This document shows, piece by piece, positions 35,020 to 45,362 of a stretch of DNA of 64,000 nt (the stretch's first letter is position 1; each line of letters starts with the position of its first letter). The notes below the pieces were generated by a model. It was not told the DNA's origin, did not search any database, and was given only the letters and a program-made list of their open reading frames with translations. The stretch is from JAWLGZ01 sp041690635. Lineage in GTDB: Bacteria > Pseudomonadota > Gammaproteobacteria > Thiohalomonadales > Thiohalomonadaceae. The stretch is taken from contig JAWLGZ010000002.1 in assembly GCA_041690635.1 (NCBI GenBank), forward strand, positions 248,001 through 312,000, in the 5' to 3' direction. The translations under genes and the position numbers were made by a program.

Positions 35020-38000
35020 TCAGCCCACCCGGGCCCGCGCATTGCGGAACAACCGGATCCACGGGCCGTCCTCGCCCCACTCGTCCGGGTGCCAGGAGAA
35101 CTGGACAGTTCGGAACACCCGCTCGGGATGCGGCATCATGATGGTGAACCGGCCGTCCCCGGTGGTGAGGCCGGTGATGCCGAGCGGGGATCCATTGGGG
35201 TTGGCCGGATAGCGCTCGCTCGGATCACCGTCGTTGTCGACGTAGCGCATGACGGCGAGGTGCCGGCGCAACGCCTCCTCAGGCCCGTGGTCGGCGCGGA
35301 ATTCGGCGCGCCCCTCTCCGTGAGCAACCGCTATGGGCATCCGGGAACCGGCCATCCCCTCCAGAAAGATGGAGGGCGACTTGAGCACCTCGACCAGTGA
35401 CAGGCGCGCCTCGAACTGTTCCGACTCGTTGCGGACGAAGCGCGGCCACCCCTCGGTACCGGGGATCAATTCGTGCAGGGCCGACATCATCTGACAGCCG
35501 TTGCACACCCCCAGGCCGAAGCTGTCCCCACGCTGGAAGAAGGCGGCGAACTCGTCCCGCGCCCGCGGGTTGAACAGGATCGACTTGGCCCACCCCTCGC
35601 CGGCGCCGAGTACGTCGCCGTAGGAGAACCCCCCGCAGGCGGCCAGTCCGGAGAACCCGGCCAGGGAGACCCGTCCGCCGATGATGTCGGACATGTGGAC
35701 GTCGACGGCGGCAAAGCCGGCACGGTCGAAGGCGGCGGCCATCTCCACCTGGCCGTTCACCCCCTGCTCGCGCAGGATAGCCACCTTCGGCCGCTCGCCG
35801 CGGGCGATATGGGGTGCGGCAACATCGTTCGCGGGATCGAAGGTGAGATTCGCCGAGAGCCCCGGATCGGCCTCGTCCAGCAGGGCATCGAACTCCTGCT
35901 GCGCACACTCGGGGTTGTCGCGCAGCCGCTGCAGATTGAAGCTGGTCTCCGACCAGGCGCGCTGCAGTGCGACGCGCGACTCGGCAAACAGCTCCGCCCC
36001 GTCGCGCGTGACCACCACCCTGTCCTCCTCGTTGGGCTCGCCGATGACGAAGCTGTGCCGGCCGAGCCCGGCATCGTGCAGCACCCCCAGCACCTCGTCG
36101 GAATCCCCGTGCCGCACCTGGATCACCGCCCCCAACTCCTCGTTGAACAGCGCGGCAATCGGGTCGTCGCCCAGTTCGTCCAGGCGCAGATTGACCCCGG
36201 TGTGGCCGGCGAAGGCCATCTCGCACAGGGTGACGAACAGGCCGCCGTCGGACCGGTCGTGGTAGGCGAGCAGACGACCGTCGGCGTTGAGGCTCTGAAT
36301 GGCCCCGAAGAAGGCGCGCAACGCCTGCGGGTCATCCAGATCGGGACCCGCATCGCCCGTCTCGCCGAAGACCTGGCCCAGTGCCGAGCCGCCGAGCCGA
36401 TTCCGTCCCTTGCCCAGGTCGATCAGGATCAGGTCGCCGTCGGCGCGCAGCTCCGGGGTAAGGGTGCGGCGCACGTCACCGACCGGGGCAAAAGCCGTGA
36501 CGATCAGCGACAGGGGGGCGGTCACCGACCGCTTCTCCCCGCCCTCTTCCCAGACCGTTTTCATCGACATGGAGTCCTTGCCGACCGGAATGGCGATACC
36601 GAGTGCCGGGCAGAGTTCCATGCCCACCGCATGCACCGCGTCATAGAGCCCGGCGTCCTCGCCCGGATGGCCGGCGGGCGCCATCCAGTTGGCGGAGAGC
36701 TTGATATCGGAAATCCCGCCAATACGGGCGGCGGCGATGTTGGTCAGCGCCTCGCCCACCGCCATGCGGGCGGAGGCGGCATGATCGAGCAGCGCCACCG
36801 GGGTACGCTCGCCGATGGCCATCGCCTCGCCGCTGTAGCTGTCGAAGGCGGTGGCGGTGACACCGCAGTCGGCCACCGGCACCTGCCACGGGCCGACCAT
36901 CTGATCGCGCGCCACCAATCCGCCGACGGTGCGATCGCCGATGGTGATGAGGAACCGCTTGTCGGCAATGGTGGGCAGCCGCAACAACCGCCCGACAGCC
37001 TCCTCGATGCGGATGCCGCCGGTGGCGAACGGCGGCTTGTGAAACGGCCGGTGGTGCACGTCGCGGAGCATCTTGGGCGGCTTGCCGAGCAGTACCTCCA
37101 GCGGCATGTCGATGGGGGTGTTGTCGAAATGGCCGTCGCCAAGGATGAGCCGCAGCTCGTCGGTGGCCTCGCCGATCACGGCGTAGGGGCAACGCTCCCG
37201 TTCACACAGGGCGGCAAACCGATCCAGGTCCTCGGGCGCGATGGCCAGTACATAGCGCTCCTGCGCCTCATTGCACCAGATCTCCATCGGTGACATGCCC
37301 GGCTCGTCGTTGGGTATGGCGCGCAGTTCGAAGCGCCCGCCCCGATCCGCGTCGGCCACCAGCTCCGGCATGGCGTTGGAGAGACCGCCCGCGCCGACGT
37401 CATGGATGGAGATGATGGGGTTGCTGTCGCCGAGCTGCCAGCAGCGATCGATCACCTCCTGGGCGCGGCGCTGGATCTCCGGATTGCCGCGCTGCACCGA
37501 GGCGAAATCGAGGTCCTCCGAACTCTGCCCGGTGGCCATGGAGGAGGCGGCACCGCCCCCAAGGCCGATGAGCATGGCCGGACCGCCGAGCACCACCAGC
37601 TGCGCCCCCGCCGGGATGCGCCGCTTCTCCACATGTTCCGGGCGCATGCTGCCGAGCCCGCCGGCAAGCATGATCGGCTTGTGATAGCCGCGCACCTCGC
37701 GCCCCTCCGGCCCCGGCACCGCCTGTTCGAAGGTGCGGAAGTAGCCGTTGATGGCCGGACGGCCGAACTCGTTGTTGAAGGCCGCCGCGCCGATGGGGCC
37801 GTCGAGCATGATCTCCAGCGGGGAGACGATGCGGCCGGGGCGGCCGTACTCCACCTCCCAGGGCTGTTCGAAGCCGGGGATGCGCAGGTTGGAGACCGAG
37901 AAGCCGGTCAGGCCCGCCTTCGGTTTGCCGCCGCGGCCGGTCGCACCCTCATCACGGATCTCGCCGCCGGAGCCGGTGGCCGCCCCCGGGAAGGGGGAGA

Positions 38001-38904
38001 TGGCGGTCGGGTGGTTGTGGGTCTCCACCTTGATCATGATGGCGTGGGGCTCGCGGCTGTAACCGTAGCCGCCGTCCGCGGCGGGGAAGAACCGCCCCGC
38101 CTCGGCCCCCTCCAGCACCGCCGCGTTGTCCTTGTAGGCGGAGAGGATCCCCTCGGGGTGGGCGCGGTAGGTGTTGCGGATCATGCCGAACAGGGAGAGA
38201 TCGCGCGGCTTGCCGTCGATAATCCAGTCGGCGTTGAAGATCTTGTGCCGGCAGTGCTCGGAGTTCGCCTGGGCGAACATCATCAGTTCGGTATCGGTGG
38301 GGTTGCGGCCGAGGGCGGTGAAGTTATCCACCAGATAATCGATCTCGTCCTCCGCCAGCGCCAGCCCCCAGTCGCGGTTGGCGGCGATCAGGGCGTCGCG
38401 GCCGCCGCCGACGATGTCGACCGTGCGCAGCGGCGCCGGCTCGGTGTGCAGAAACAGCCCCTCGGCCTCTTCGAAATCCTCCAGCACATTCTCCGTCATG
38501 CGATCGTGCAGCAGTGACCTGGCGATGGCGAGGCGGTGGTTGTCGAGCGGGCCGCTTTCGGCTGTCAGATAGTAGGCGACGCCCCGCTCCAGGCGCGCCA
38601 CCCGCTTCAGACCGCAGTTGTGGGCAATGTCGGTCGCCTTGGAGGACCAGGGGGAGATGGTACCGAGACGCGGCACCACCAGCAGCAGCTGGCCGCCCGG
38701 CTCCTCCGCCGGCTGAGTCGGCCCGTAGGTGAGCAGCCGTTCCAGAATTGCCCGGTCATCATCGTCCAGCTTGCGCTCCAGGTCGGCAAAGTGGACGAAC
38801 TCCGCGTAGAGATGCGACACCTCCGGCAGCGCTTCGCGCAGGCGGTCAGACAGCTTCTGGAGTCGGAACGGTGAGAGGGCGGGGCTTCCGCGCAGTACGA
38901 GCAT
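35020..38904 (-). CDS. purL: Phosphoribosylformylglycinamidine synthase, single-chain
   Basis: A 1294-residue enzyme of purine biosynthesis that converts FGAR, glutamine and ATP to FGAM. It has the gammaproteobacterial single-chain layout: N-terminal PurS-like domain, two AIRS-type ATP-binding modules (for example KVETHNHPTAISPFPGAATGSGGEIRDEGATGRG and a later DGGLFVTLCEMAFAGHTG), and a C-terminal class I glutaminase (SYGDVLGAGEGWAKSIL, catalytic Cys in GLGVCNGCQMMS, MPIAVAHGEGR). The ATG at 38904 matches the usual start MLVLRGSPALSPF; an upstream open frame lacks similarity. It is monocistronic, with a 423-bp non-coding region upstream. Confidence 0.97.
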   Translation of the reverse strand: MLVLRGSPALSPFRLQKLSDRLREALPEVSHLYAEFVHFADLERKLDDDDRAILERLLTYGPTQPAEEPGGQLLLVVPRLGTISPWSSKATDIAHNCGLKRVARLERGVAYYLTAESGPLDNHRLAIARSLLHDRMTENVLEDFEEAEGLFLHTEPAPLRTVDIVGGGRDALIAANRDWGLALAEDEIDYLVDNFTALGRNPTDTELMMFAQANSEHCRHKIFNADWIIDGKPRDLSLFGMIRNTYRAHPEGILSAYKDNAAVLEGAEAGRFFPAADGGYGYSREPHAIMIKVETHNHPTAISPFPGAATGSGGEIRDEGATGRGGKPKAGLTGFSVSNLRIPGFEQPWEVEYGRPGRIVSPLEIMLDGPIGAAAFNNEFGRPAINGYFRTFEQAVPGPEGREVRGYHKPIMLAGGLGSMRPEHVEKRRIPAGAQLVVLGGPAMLIGLGGGAASSMATGQSSEDLDFASVQRGNPEIQRRAQEVIDRCWQLGDSNPIISIHDVGAGGLSNAMPELVADADRGGRFELRAIPNDEPGMSPMEIWCNEAQERYVLAIAPEDLDRFAALCERERCPYAVIGEATDELRLILGDGHFDNTPIDMPLEVLLGKPPKMLRDVHHRPFHKPPFATGGIRIEEAVGRLLRLPTIADKRFLITIGDRTVGGLVARDQMVGPWQVPVADCGVTATAFDSYSGEAMAIGERTPVALLDHAASARMAVGEALTNIAAARIGGISDIKLSANWMAPAGHPGEDAGLYDAVHAVGMELCPALGIAIPVGKDSMSMKTVWEEGGEKRSVTAPLSLIVTAFAPVGDVRRTLTPELRADGDLILIDLGKGRNRLGGSALGQVFGETGDAGPDLDDPQALRAFFGAIQSLNADGRLLAYHDRSDGGLFVTLCEMAFAGHTGVNLRLDELGDDPIAALFNEELGAVIQVRHGDSDEVLGVLHDAGLGRHSFVIGEPNEEDRVVVTRDGAELFAESRVALQRAWSETSFNLQRLRDNPECAQQEFDALLDEADPGLSANLTFDPANDVAAPHIARGERPKVAILREQGVNGQVEMAAAFDRAGFAAVDVHMSDIIGGRVSLAGFSGLAACGGFSYGDVLGAGEGWAKSILFNPRARDEFAAFFQRGDSFGLGVCNGCQMMSALHELIPGTEGWPRFVRNESEQFEARLSLVEVLKSPSIFLEGMAGSRMPIAVAHGEGRAEFRADHGPEEALRRHLAVMRYVDNDGDPSERYPANPNGSPLGITGLTTGDGRFTIMMPHPERVFRTVQFSWHPDEWGEDGPWIRLFRNARARVG

Positions 38905-39327
38905 CGGCTGGGGGCCTTTCGGAGCGGGTTCAGGGAGGCGCAAATGATACCGGATCGCCCTGCCCCGCCCCAAACAGGATAGGCAGCCGGCGACTCGCCG
39001 CGTTCGACCTCTTTCCCGACAGCGGCACCACCGCGGCCCTCCACACCCTCCGCGACGCGCCTGCCCGGCAACCGGACCGGCCAACCCTTTGATTTCGCAC
39101 ACCCGGAGCAGGACGGACTCTACCGGGACAAGGAAACAACCCCTTTTGTCCTTGATATGGGTCGTTGCCTACCCACCGCAACCTCCCTCTAATCGGAGTC
39201 GCTTCAGATGTGGCGCATTCGTGAAGAACCACCCCTTCGGGAGAGGAACCCGTTGAGTCCGATAGCCGGATACGGCTTGGGGTCACTGGCCTTTCAGCGG
39301 TAAATCGCCCCCGTACGACATGGCGCG
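38905..39327. other. Non-coding region between divergent purL and nosD
   Basis: No gene with a credible start and composition was found on either strand across these 423 bp. It must hold both promoters. A possible -10 for purL, TATCAT, lies near 38946 on the minus strand without a convincing -35. Frames reading through it on both strands are extensions of purL or lack family signals. No PurR-type palindrome (ACGCAAACGTTTGCGT-like) was seen. Confidence 0.5.
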
Positions 39328-40563
39328 ATGAGACGATTTCGGTTTTTGCTGTGGCTCCTGTCGGGGCTGGCCTGCGCACTGAGCGCCGGTGCCGCCCTGG
39401 GTGCGCCGCCGCTGCAACTCTATGTCGAGTTGACACCGCCGGGCGGTACGCTCCGCCCGCAGCCCGGCACCTATTCCGGCCCGGTGGTGATCGACAAGCC
39501 AATCACCATCGATGGCGGCAGCGAGGTGACCGTCGATGGCGGCGGGCGCGGCACCGTGCTTTCCGTACGCGCCCCCGGCAGCGTCATCCGGGGCCTGCAC
39601 CTGACCAACTCCGGTGGCTCCCATGACGGCGTCGATGCCGGTGTGCTGGTGGCGGCCGATCGGGTGACGGTGGAGGCGAACCGCATTGACGAGGTGTTGT
39701 TTGGCATCCACCTCCAGCAGGCCAACGACAGTATCATCCGGAACAACCGCATCACCTCGCGGCCACTGCCGGAGGCGGCGCTGCGCGGCGATGCCGTGCG
39801 GATGTGGTACAGCCACGGCAACCTGATAGAGGGCAACCGGGTCGAAGGCGCGCGCGACCTCTATTTTGCCAACGTCTCGGACAATCGCATCATCGGTAAC
39901 GAGATCCGGGACAGCCGGGTGGCGATGGAGTTCGTCCGCTCCCCGAACAATCACGTCGAAGGCAACATATTGAGCGGTAACCGCACCGGCATCGTGGTGC
40001 TCTATTCCGATGACCTGACCATCACCGGCAACCGCATCTCCCATGCCCGCGATATCGCCGGTTCGGCCCTCGCCTTCAAGGACAGTTCGGGGGTGGTGAT
40101 CGAAAACAACGAGATTCTCCACTGCGCCGTGGGCCTGCAGACGGGCGCCCCGGTGGACCCGGAGAACAGCCTGCTGATACGGGGCAATCACTTCGTCTAC
40201 AACGATATCGCCATGTATTTCTACGGCGAGAAGGGGGGGCACCGGATCCATGGCAACCGCTTCGACGAGAACCTGCTGCCGGTGGCGGTCAGCGGTTCGG
40301 CGACCGCCATCAACCACGACTGGCGCGGAAACCGCTGGGACGACTACATGGGGTTCGACCGCGACGGCGACGGTATCGGCGACACCCCGCACGAGCTGTG
40401 GCTCCACGCCGATCGCCTCTGGCTCGATCGGCCGATGGCCCGCTTCTTCCGCGGCTCGCCGGTGCTGGAGTTGATCGACTTCATGGAGCGCCTGGCGCCA
40501 TTCTCCAAGCCGGAACTGGTGTTGCGGGACAGCGAGCCGCGGCTGGGTTCATCGGTCCGGTAA
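39328..40563 (+). CDS. nosD: NosD-like periplasmic right-handed beta-helix protein
   Basis: A 411-residue protein with signal peptide RRFRFLLWLLSGLACALSAGAALG. CASH/parallel beta-helix repeats follow (GGSEVTVDGGGRGTVLSVRAPGSVIRGLHLTNSG, NRIDEVLFGIHLQQANDSIIRNNRI, GNRISHARDIAGSALAFKDSSGVVIENN). It ends with the NosD-specific WRGNRWDDYMGFDRDGDGIGDTPHELW and DRPMARFFRGSPVLELIDFMERL. NosD is needed for copper-site maturation of nitrous oxide reductase. No nosZ, nosF or nosY is present nearby, so either the nos genes are elsewhere or this is a NosD relative with another role. It is convergent with jetD (16-bp gap). Confidence 0.85.
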   Translation: MRRFRFLLWLLSGLACALSAGAALGAPPLQLYVELTPPGGTLRPQPGTYSGPVVIDKPITIDGGSEVTVDGGGRGTVLSVRAPGSVIRGLHLTNSGGSHDGVDAGVLVAADRVTVEANRIDEVLFGIHLQQANDSIIRNNRITSRPLPEAALRGDAVRMWYSHGNLIEGNRVEGARDLYFANVSDNRIIGNEIRDSRVAMEFVRSPNNHVEGNILSGNRTGIVVLYSDDLTITGNRISHARDIAGSALAFKDSSGVVIENNEILHCAVGLQTGAPVDPENSLLIRGNHFVYNDIAMYFYGEKGGHRIHGNRFDENLLPVAVSGSATAINHDWRGNRWDDYMGFDRDGDGIGDTPHELWLHADRLWLDRPMARFFRGSPVLELIDFMERLAPFSKPELVLRDSEPRLGSSVR

Positions 40564-40579
40564 CCAATCGTGGGGCGAG

Positions 40580-41701
40580 CTACAGCAGGTGAGTCGGGCT
40601 CTCCTGATCGATGAAGCCCAGGCGGCGGATGGCGGGCAGGAGGGTGTCGTCGGCGTAGGGGCAGCCGGTACGGACGGGGTCGGTCTGCTGCTGTTTGTCG
40701 GCGGCCTCGGGAGTGTGACCGTGGCCGGCCTGCAACCGCTCCAGCAGGGGCGCGTAGCCCGGCTCCCAGGCACCCACCTCGCCGAAGCGCTGGCGCAGGG
40801 CGACGAGGATGGAGAAACCGGCGAAGTCCAGGTCGCCAAAGAAGTGGAGAGACCCCGGCGCGGGCCGGTGGTCGAACCACCACGCCTCGAATTCGGCGCG
40901 CGCCCCTTCCCCCGAATAGTGGAGCAGCACCGAACCGGGTTCGCGGATGCGCTCGGCGCCGCCGCGAAAACCGGCACCGTAGACCAGGGCCAGTTCGTGC
41001 GCGGCCGGGTACTCCCCGGCGACGGCGGCGGCGTAGGTGTCCTGGTTCTCGATGAACAGCACGCCGTGCCAGAGGGCGGGCAGGTGTACCGCGATCACCA
41101 GCGGGCGCGGCTTGAGCGGGAAGTCGGGGAACAGGGCGCGGATCAGCTCCTCGCGGCCGTCGAGCCGCTTGGAGTCGCCGCGAAAGAGCAGCGCGCTCAA
41201 CTGGCGCAGGGTCAGCGGTTCGGCAATTCTGCCGATGCGGGCGAAGGCGGTCACCACCTCCGCGTCGCTGAACCCGGGCACGGCGAAGCGGCGCTTGAGC
41301 AGGGTCTCGATACCGGCCGGAAAGGCCTCGGCCCGCTCCTTGACCGCTTCGCGCCAGGCCTGAATTACCGGTGCCTCCCGCGGACGGTCGAGCCAGCCGC
41401 GCAGGGGCGCCTCGCAGTCGGGCGCGAAGGCGAGTTTCGCTCCCTTCCAGTCGGCGTCGTAGGGGCCGCGTTTTCCGGGGCGAACGGTCAGTATGCCCAG
41501 CCTTTGCAGTTCATGGACGAATCGCCACAACTGGTCCGCCTCTCCGTCCAGCCGCTTCAGCGACGGGAGAGATTTTTCCGCACCGAAGTGAAGCCGCTGC
41601 TGCCGCGACTCGCCCGGCCGCTGGTCGAAGCGGTCGAGCACGGCGCCGAGCAGTTCGTGCAACTCCGGTTCGTCGGCCAGCCAGGGCGGTGCGGGTATCA
41701 C
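40580..41701 (-). CDS. jetD: Wadjet system nuclease subunit JetD
   Basis: A 373-residue protein with a DUF3322-like N-terminal region and a DUF2220/TOPRIM-like C-terminal domain. Predicted metal-binding residues are the Glu in FIENQDTYAAAV (E218) and the Asp pair in FFGDLDFAGFSIL (D290, D292), as in topoisomerase-VI-like JetD, which cuts plasmid DNA extruded by JetABC. The start is a GTG at 41701 that overlaps the jetC stop (GTGA). A longer frame to 41905 would run antisense-like through jetC. It is the last gene of a four-gene operon and looks intact. Confidence 0.9.
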   Translation of the reverse strand: MIPAPPWLADEPELHELLGAVLDRFDQRPGESRQQRLHFGAEKSLPSLKRLDGEADQLWRFVHELQRLGILTVRPGKRGPYDADWKGAKLAFAPDCEAPLRGWLDRPREAPVIQAWREAVKERAEAFPAGIETLLKRRFAVPGFSDAEVVTAFARIGRIAEPLTLRQLSALLFRGDSKRLDGREELIRALFPDFPLKPRPLVIAVHLPALWHGVLFIENQDTYAAAVAGEYPAAHELALVYGAGFRGGAERIREPGSVLLHYSGEGARAEFEAWWFDHRPAPGSLHFFGDLDFAGFSILVALRQRFGEVGAWEPGYAPLLERLQAGHGHTPEAADKQQQTDPVRTGCPYADDTLLPAIRRLGFIDQESPTHLL

Positions 41702-44700
41702 GCGGAATCCAGTACGTCGCTCATGAAGTCCAGCTCCGCCTGCTGGAAGACGGTACGGCGGTGCTGCGCCCACAGCTCGGCGATGCGCTCGCGGTTGCAC
41801 ACCTTGCGATCCACCAGCACGCGGGTGTGCAGCTGGCCGCGTGGGGTGCTTGGCACCTTGGCGAAGACGAACTCGTTGCTGATGAGGTCCATGAACGGGC
41901 CGCACTTGCTGGTGGGCATGATGAAGATGAGTTGCAACCCGAGCGATTCGGTGAGATAGCCGATCACCTCACGCGAACGCTGTTCATCCATGTGCATGAA
42001 CGCCTCGTCCACCAGCACCATGCGCAGGTGGTTCCGCCCCTCGGCGAAGCGGAAGGCGGAGGTGATGGCGGCGGAGCGGATGATGTAGGCCGGGGTCTCC
42101 AGCTGCCCGCCGGAGCCGGTGCCGTACTCGGAGAGCGGGATCGGCGCCTTCCCCTCCACCTCCTTGTAGATCTCATAACGCCGGTAGTGGCGGTAGTCGG
42201 CGATGCGCTCCAGCTCGCGCAGGGCCCGGTGCTCATCCTCCTCCAGCAGCAGCGCCATCAGTTCGTCGCGCACGCCAGCCGAACGCGGTGTGAGCTGGGC
42301 GTTGAACAGCAGGGTCTCCTCACCGAGGGCGGGGATCTTCATCACCTCCTCGAAGAAGCGGGCGTAGTCGCGGTACTCCGGTATCCACTCGCTGGCAAAG
42401 CGGAAGGTTTCGCGGTCGGCGCCGAAGCGGTGGTTCTGCAGTTCGCGGTTCAACAGGTCGATCTGTCGCTCGCCATCCCTGATCGCCTGGTGGATCTGGT
42501 GGCAGAGGTGGGTGACGAAGGTGCTGTTGAAACTCTCCTTCAGCCGGTGCAGCTCCGCGTGCTTGTCCACCAGGATGTTGTTCTTGAGCAGGTTGTAGAC
42601 CCGGTCGAGCTCCTGGCGCACCGCGCAGATCGCCTTGAACAGGGCTGCGTCGTAGTTGCCCTCGAACCCGGTGTAGATGACCGCGTCCACCGGCCGGCAC
42701 TGGCGGTTGTGCTCGTCGATCGCCTCCCCCAGCTCGCGCTCGCCCTTGTGCAGCCGTGGTTCAAGTTGGGCACGCTCGTCTGCCATCAGCTTCGGGTCGA
42801 TGGTCGGTGCCGTGGTGTCCGCCTGTTCGAGCCGCGCATCCGGTTCGAATTCAGGCCAGAGCGGGTGCAGTTCGCGTAGCGCGGCCTCGCACGCCTCCGC
42901 CTTCGCGTCCGCCTGCTCCTTGAGGTCGGCAAGGCCGGTAACGGCGCGGCCCGCCTGCTCCAGCTTTTCGACAATCTGCCCCTTCTCGGTGATCAGCCGC
43001 TCCTGCTCGCCGCGCAGCCGTTCATCCTCCGCCTTGAGCCCTTCGAGTTTCTGCTCCAGGTCGCGGTGCTCGCCCAGATCCAGATTGGCGATAAGCTGAT
43101 CGAGGCGGCGCAGTTCGCGCCGCGCCTCCAGCATGGCGCCGACCGTGTCGGCGTGGGTCACCGGTGACAGACCGTCCACCGCGGCGAGCAGGCGGGCGCT
43201 CTCCTGCATCCGTTCGTCGGCCTGCTGCCACTCGCTGACGATCTGCTCCAGCTCCGCCCGCTTCGCCGCCAGCGCCCGCTCCCGCGCCCCGTGCCCGAAT
43301 ACCAGATCGCCATCCGGCAGATCGCAGCGAAACAGGGTGTAGTTGCCCGAGCCCATGCCCTCTTCGGTGATACCGCGCCGGGTGCGGCGTAGCGTCTCGG
43401 CGGAATCCACCCGCACCACGCTGCCGTAGCTGGCGATGAGGTAGTCGCGCGCCACCGCGTGGGTGAAGGCGAGCACGTGGACGATGGAGTCCTTGTCGAG
43501 GTTGATCCGCGCCACGTCCTCGGCGGCCTTGCGGCCCTGAATGACCCGTGCGCGGTTGTCGCGACCCGGCAGGCCACGCACGATGCGGATCGCCTCCGCC
43601 TCGAACGCCGGCTCCACCAGGATGCCGAAGCGGGCGCCGCCGAGATACCCCTCGATGGCCGACTGCCAGCGCGGGTCGGTCACCTCCACGTGATCGCAAA
43701 GCACCCGCGGGTCGGCCTGCGGGCAGTGGGCGCGAATGGCCGAAAGCGCCCGCTCCACGAACGGTGGATAGCTGACCTGTTTCGCCTCAAGGCGATCGAT
43801 CTCGCCCTGCTTGTGGCGGTGCTGGATCTCCAGTTGGTCGTAGCGGCGCCGTCGCTCCATCGCCAGTTCCGCCAGCCGATCGCGGTAGCTGCGGCCGGTG
43901 CCGTCATCGCCGCGCCAATGCTCCACCAGTCGGTTCTGCGCCCGCTGGGCTCCGCGCGCCTGATCGAGGTACTGCTCCAGTGCCGACAGGTCGCCGGTGA
44001 GGTCCTGTTGCAGCAGGCGGGCGAGGTCGACGTCACCGCGCCTGCCGCTCTGCTGCGCCTCCCTCGCCCGCTGCCGCGCCTCCAGATCGGCGATTTGCGG
44101 CAGGTCGGTCACCAGCGCCGCGGATTGCAGCCCTTTGGCAATGAGGTCGATGTGGCCGGCGTTACGCTGCACCTGGTTGTCCTGTTGCAGCAGCTGGCTT
44201 CCGAGTTCCGACAGCCTGTTGTGATTCGTGTCGCGATCGCGTTCGAGCCGATCCTTCTGGCGCAGTGCATCAACCCCCTGCCGCTGCGCCTCCAGTTGCA
44301 CCCGTTCGTCATGCACCTGCTGCTGCCGCGTGGCGGTGACGACGATCTCTTCGGACAGCTCCTTCTCCCGCTGGCGCAGCCGCTCCTGCTCGTGCTTGGC
44401 ATTCAGGTAGTCCCGTTGCCTCTCCAGTGCCTCGTGCCGCGCCAGGGTGTAGTCGAGGGTGGTGAGATCAAGCCACCCCTCGATGTAGCGGCCGGCGTGA
44501 CCCGCGGCCTGCTCCAGCCGCGCGATCCCCTCCACCAGCCGACCCGCCTCCCGCTCCATGGCATGGATGGTCTTGAGCTGCCCGGCGACGGTGCGGATCG
44601 CCTCGCCCATGTCGCGGCGATCCAGGATCTCCTCGGCCACGAACTGGTCGATGCTGCTCACCGGCTTGTAGGCCATGAAGCGGGAGAAGGCGCGCGCCGC

Positions 44701-45336
44701 CGCGACCGCCTCACGTTCGGTCACCTGTTCGGCACGTCCTCGCAGTGCCGCGTAGAGGCGGCGCAGGTAGCCCTTCTTGGTGTCGTAGCGCTCCACCGAG
44801 CGCTTGCCGAACTCGGTGGCGAGGTGTCCGGGCAGGTGCTCCAGCGGGGTGACGTAGCGGCCCCCCTTGTCCTCGCGCTGGAGATGGCCGAGGGTCAGTT
44901 CGACCCCGGGCAGAATGAAGAACACCGCGTCATCCTGCCGCGCCACCGGCTGGCTGCCCCCCTGTTCCAGCCAGGCGCGCACCGCCACCACCGCGGTGAA
45001 CGGCTCGGCGCTCTCACCGTGGGTGGGATGGAACACCGCGGCCAGATAGCCGTCGCTCGGGTCGAGCCGGGCGTAGCTGCCGTCATCGCAGCCGAGCACG
45101 TAGGAGGCGAGCGTGCGCACCCGCTTGCCGCCGCGGCCGCGCTGGGTGGTCTCGTCCTGCCCCGGGTTGAACTGGAACAGGTTTTCGTGGGCGGCGGTCA
45201 TGACCGTCTGGATGGCGTCGGCGGCGGTGGTCTTGCCGGAGCCGTTGCCGCCGGAGAAGAGGTTGATCGGCCCGAACTCGAATTCGCCGTTGGGGATGTT
45301 GCCCCAGTTGATGTAGATGACGCGCTTAAGAAACAT
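41698..45336 (-). CDS. jetC: Wadjet system SMC-like ATPase JetC
   Basis: A 1212-residue SMC/SbcC/MukB-type ATPase. Walker A is GGNGSGKTT at residues 29-37. A very long coiled-coil with a hinge-like centre (residues ~250-950) is followed by an ABC signature-like EYGTGSGGQLETPAY and Walker B MVLVDEAFMHMDEQ at about 1107-1111. In Wadjet systems JetC dimers with JetA and JetB extrude DNA loops and identify small circles. The ATG at 45336 is chosen for GGAGG six bases upstream; a TTG at 45354 is possible. It is separated from jetB by 116 bp bearing inverted dispersed repeats and overlaps jetD by 4 bp. Confidence 0.93.
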   Translation of the reverse strand: MFLKRVIYINWGNIPNGEFEFGPINLFSGGNGSGKTTAADAIQTVMTAAHENLFQFNPGQDETTQRGRGGKRVRTLASYVLGCDDGSYARLDPSDGYLAAVFHPTHGESAEPFTAVVAVRAWLEQGGSQPVARQDDAVFFILPGVELTLGHLQREDKGGRYVTPLEHLPGHLATEFGKRSVERYDTKKGYLRRLYAALRGRAEQVTEREAVAAARAFSRFMAYKPVSSIDQFVAEEILDRRDMGEAIRTVAGQLKTIHAMEREAGRLVEGIARLEQAAGHAGRYIEGWLDLTTLDYTLARHEALERQRDYLNAKHEQERLRQREKELSEEIVVTATRQQQVHDERVQLEAQRQGVDALRQKDRLERDRDTNHNRLSELGSQLLQQDNQVQRNAGHIDLIAKGLQSAALVTDLPQIADLEARQRAREAQQSGRRGDVDLARLLQQDLTGDLSALEQYLDQARGAQRAQNRLVEHWRGDDGTGRSYRDRLAELAMERRRRYDQLEIQHRHKQGEIDRLEAKQVSYPPFVERALSAIRAHCPQADPRVLCDHVEVTDPRWQSAIEGYLGGARFGILVEPAFEAEAIRIVRGLPGRDNRARVIQGRKAAEDVARINLDKDSIVHVLAFTHAVARDYLIASYGSVVRVDSAETLRRTRRGITEEGMGSGNYTLFRCDLPDGDLVFGHGARERALAAKRAELEQIVSEWQQADERMQESARLLAAVDGLSPVTHADTVGAMLEARRELRRLDQLIANLDLGEHRDLEQKLEGLKAEDERLRGEQERLITEKGQIVEKLEQAGRAVTGLADLKEQADAKAEACEAALRELHPLWPEFEPDARLEQADTTAPTIDPKLMADERAQLEPRLHKGERELGEAIDEHNRQCRPVDAVIYTGFEGNYDAALFKAICAVRQELDRVYNLLKNNILVDKHAELHRLKESFNSTFVTHLCHQIHQAIRDGERQIDLLNRELQNHRFGADRETFRFASEWIPEYRDYARFFEEVMKIPALGEETLLFNAQLTPRSAGVRDELMALLLEEDEHRALRELERIADYRHYRRYEIYKEVEGKAPIPLSEYGTGSGGQLETPAYIIRSAAITSAFRFAEGRNHLRMVLVDEAFMHMDEQRSREVIGYLTESLGLQLIFIMPTSKCGPFMDLISNEFVFAKVPSTPRGQLHTRVLVDRKVCNRERIAELWAQHRRTVFQQAELDFMSDVLDSA

Positions 45337-45362
45337 CAGGTCCTCCAACTGCAAGAAAAAGA

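Noticed and set aside
35473..37293. 606-codon frame antisense to purL
   Set aside because: It is a shadow of the PurL reading frame.
38905..39327. Possible FNR or NNR site upstream of nosD
   Set aside because: TTGATATGGGTCGT matches only one half of TTGAT-N4-ATCAA.
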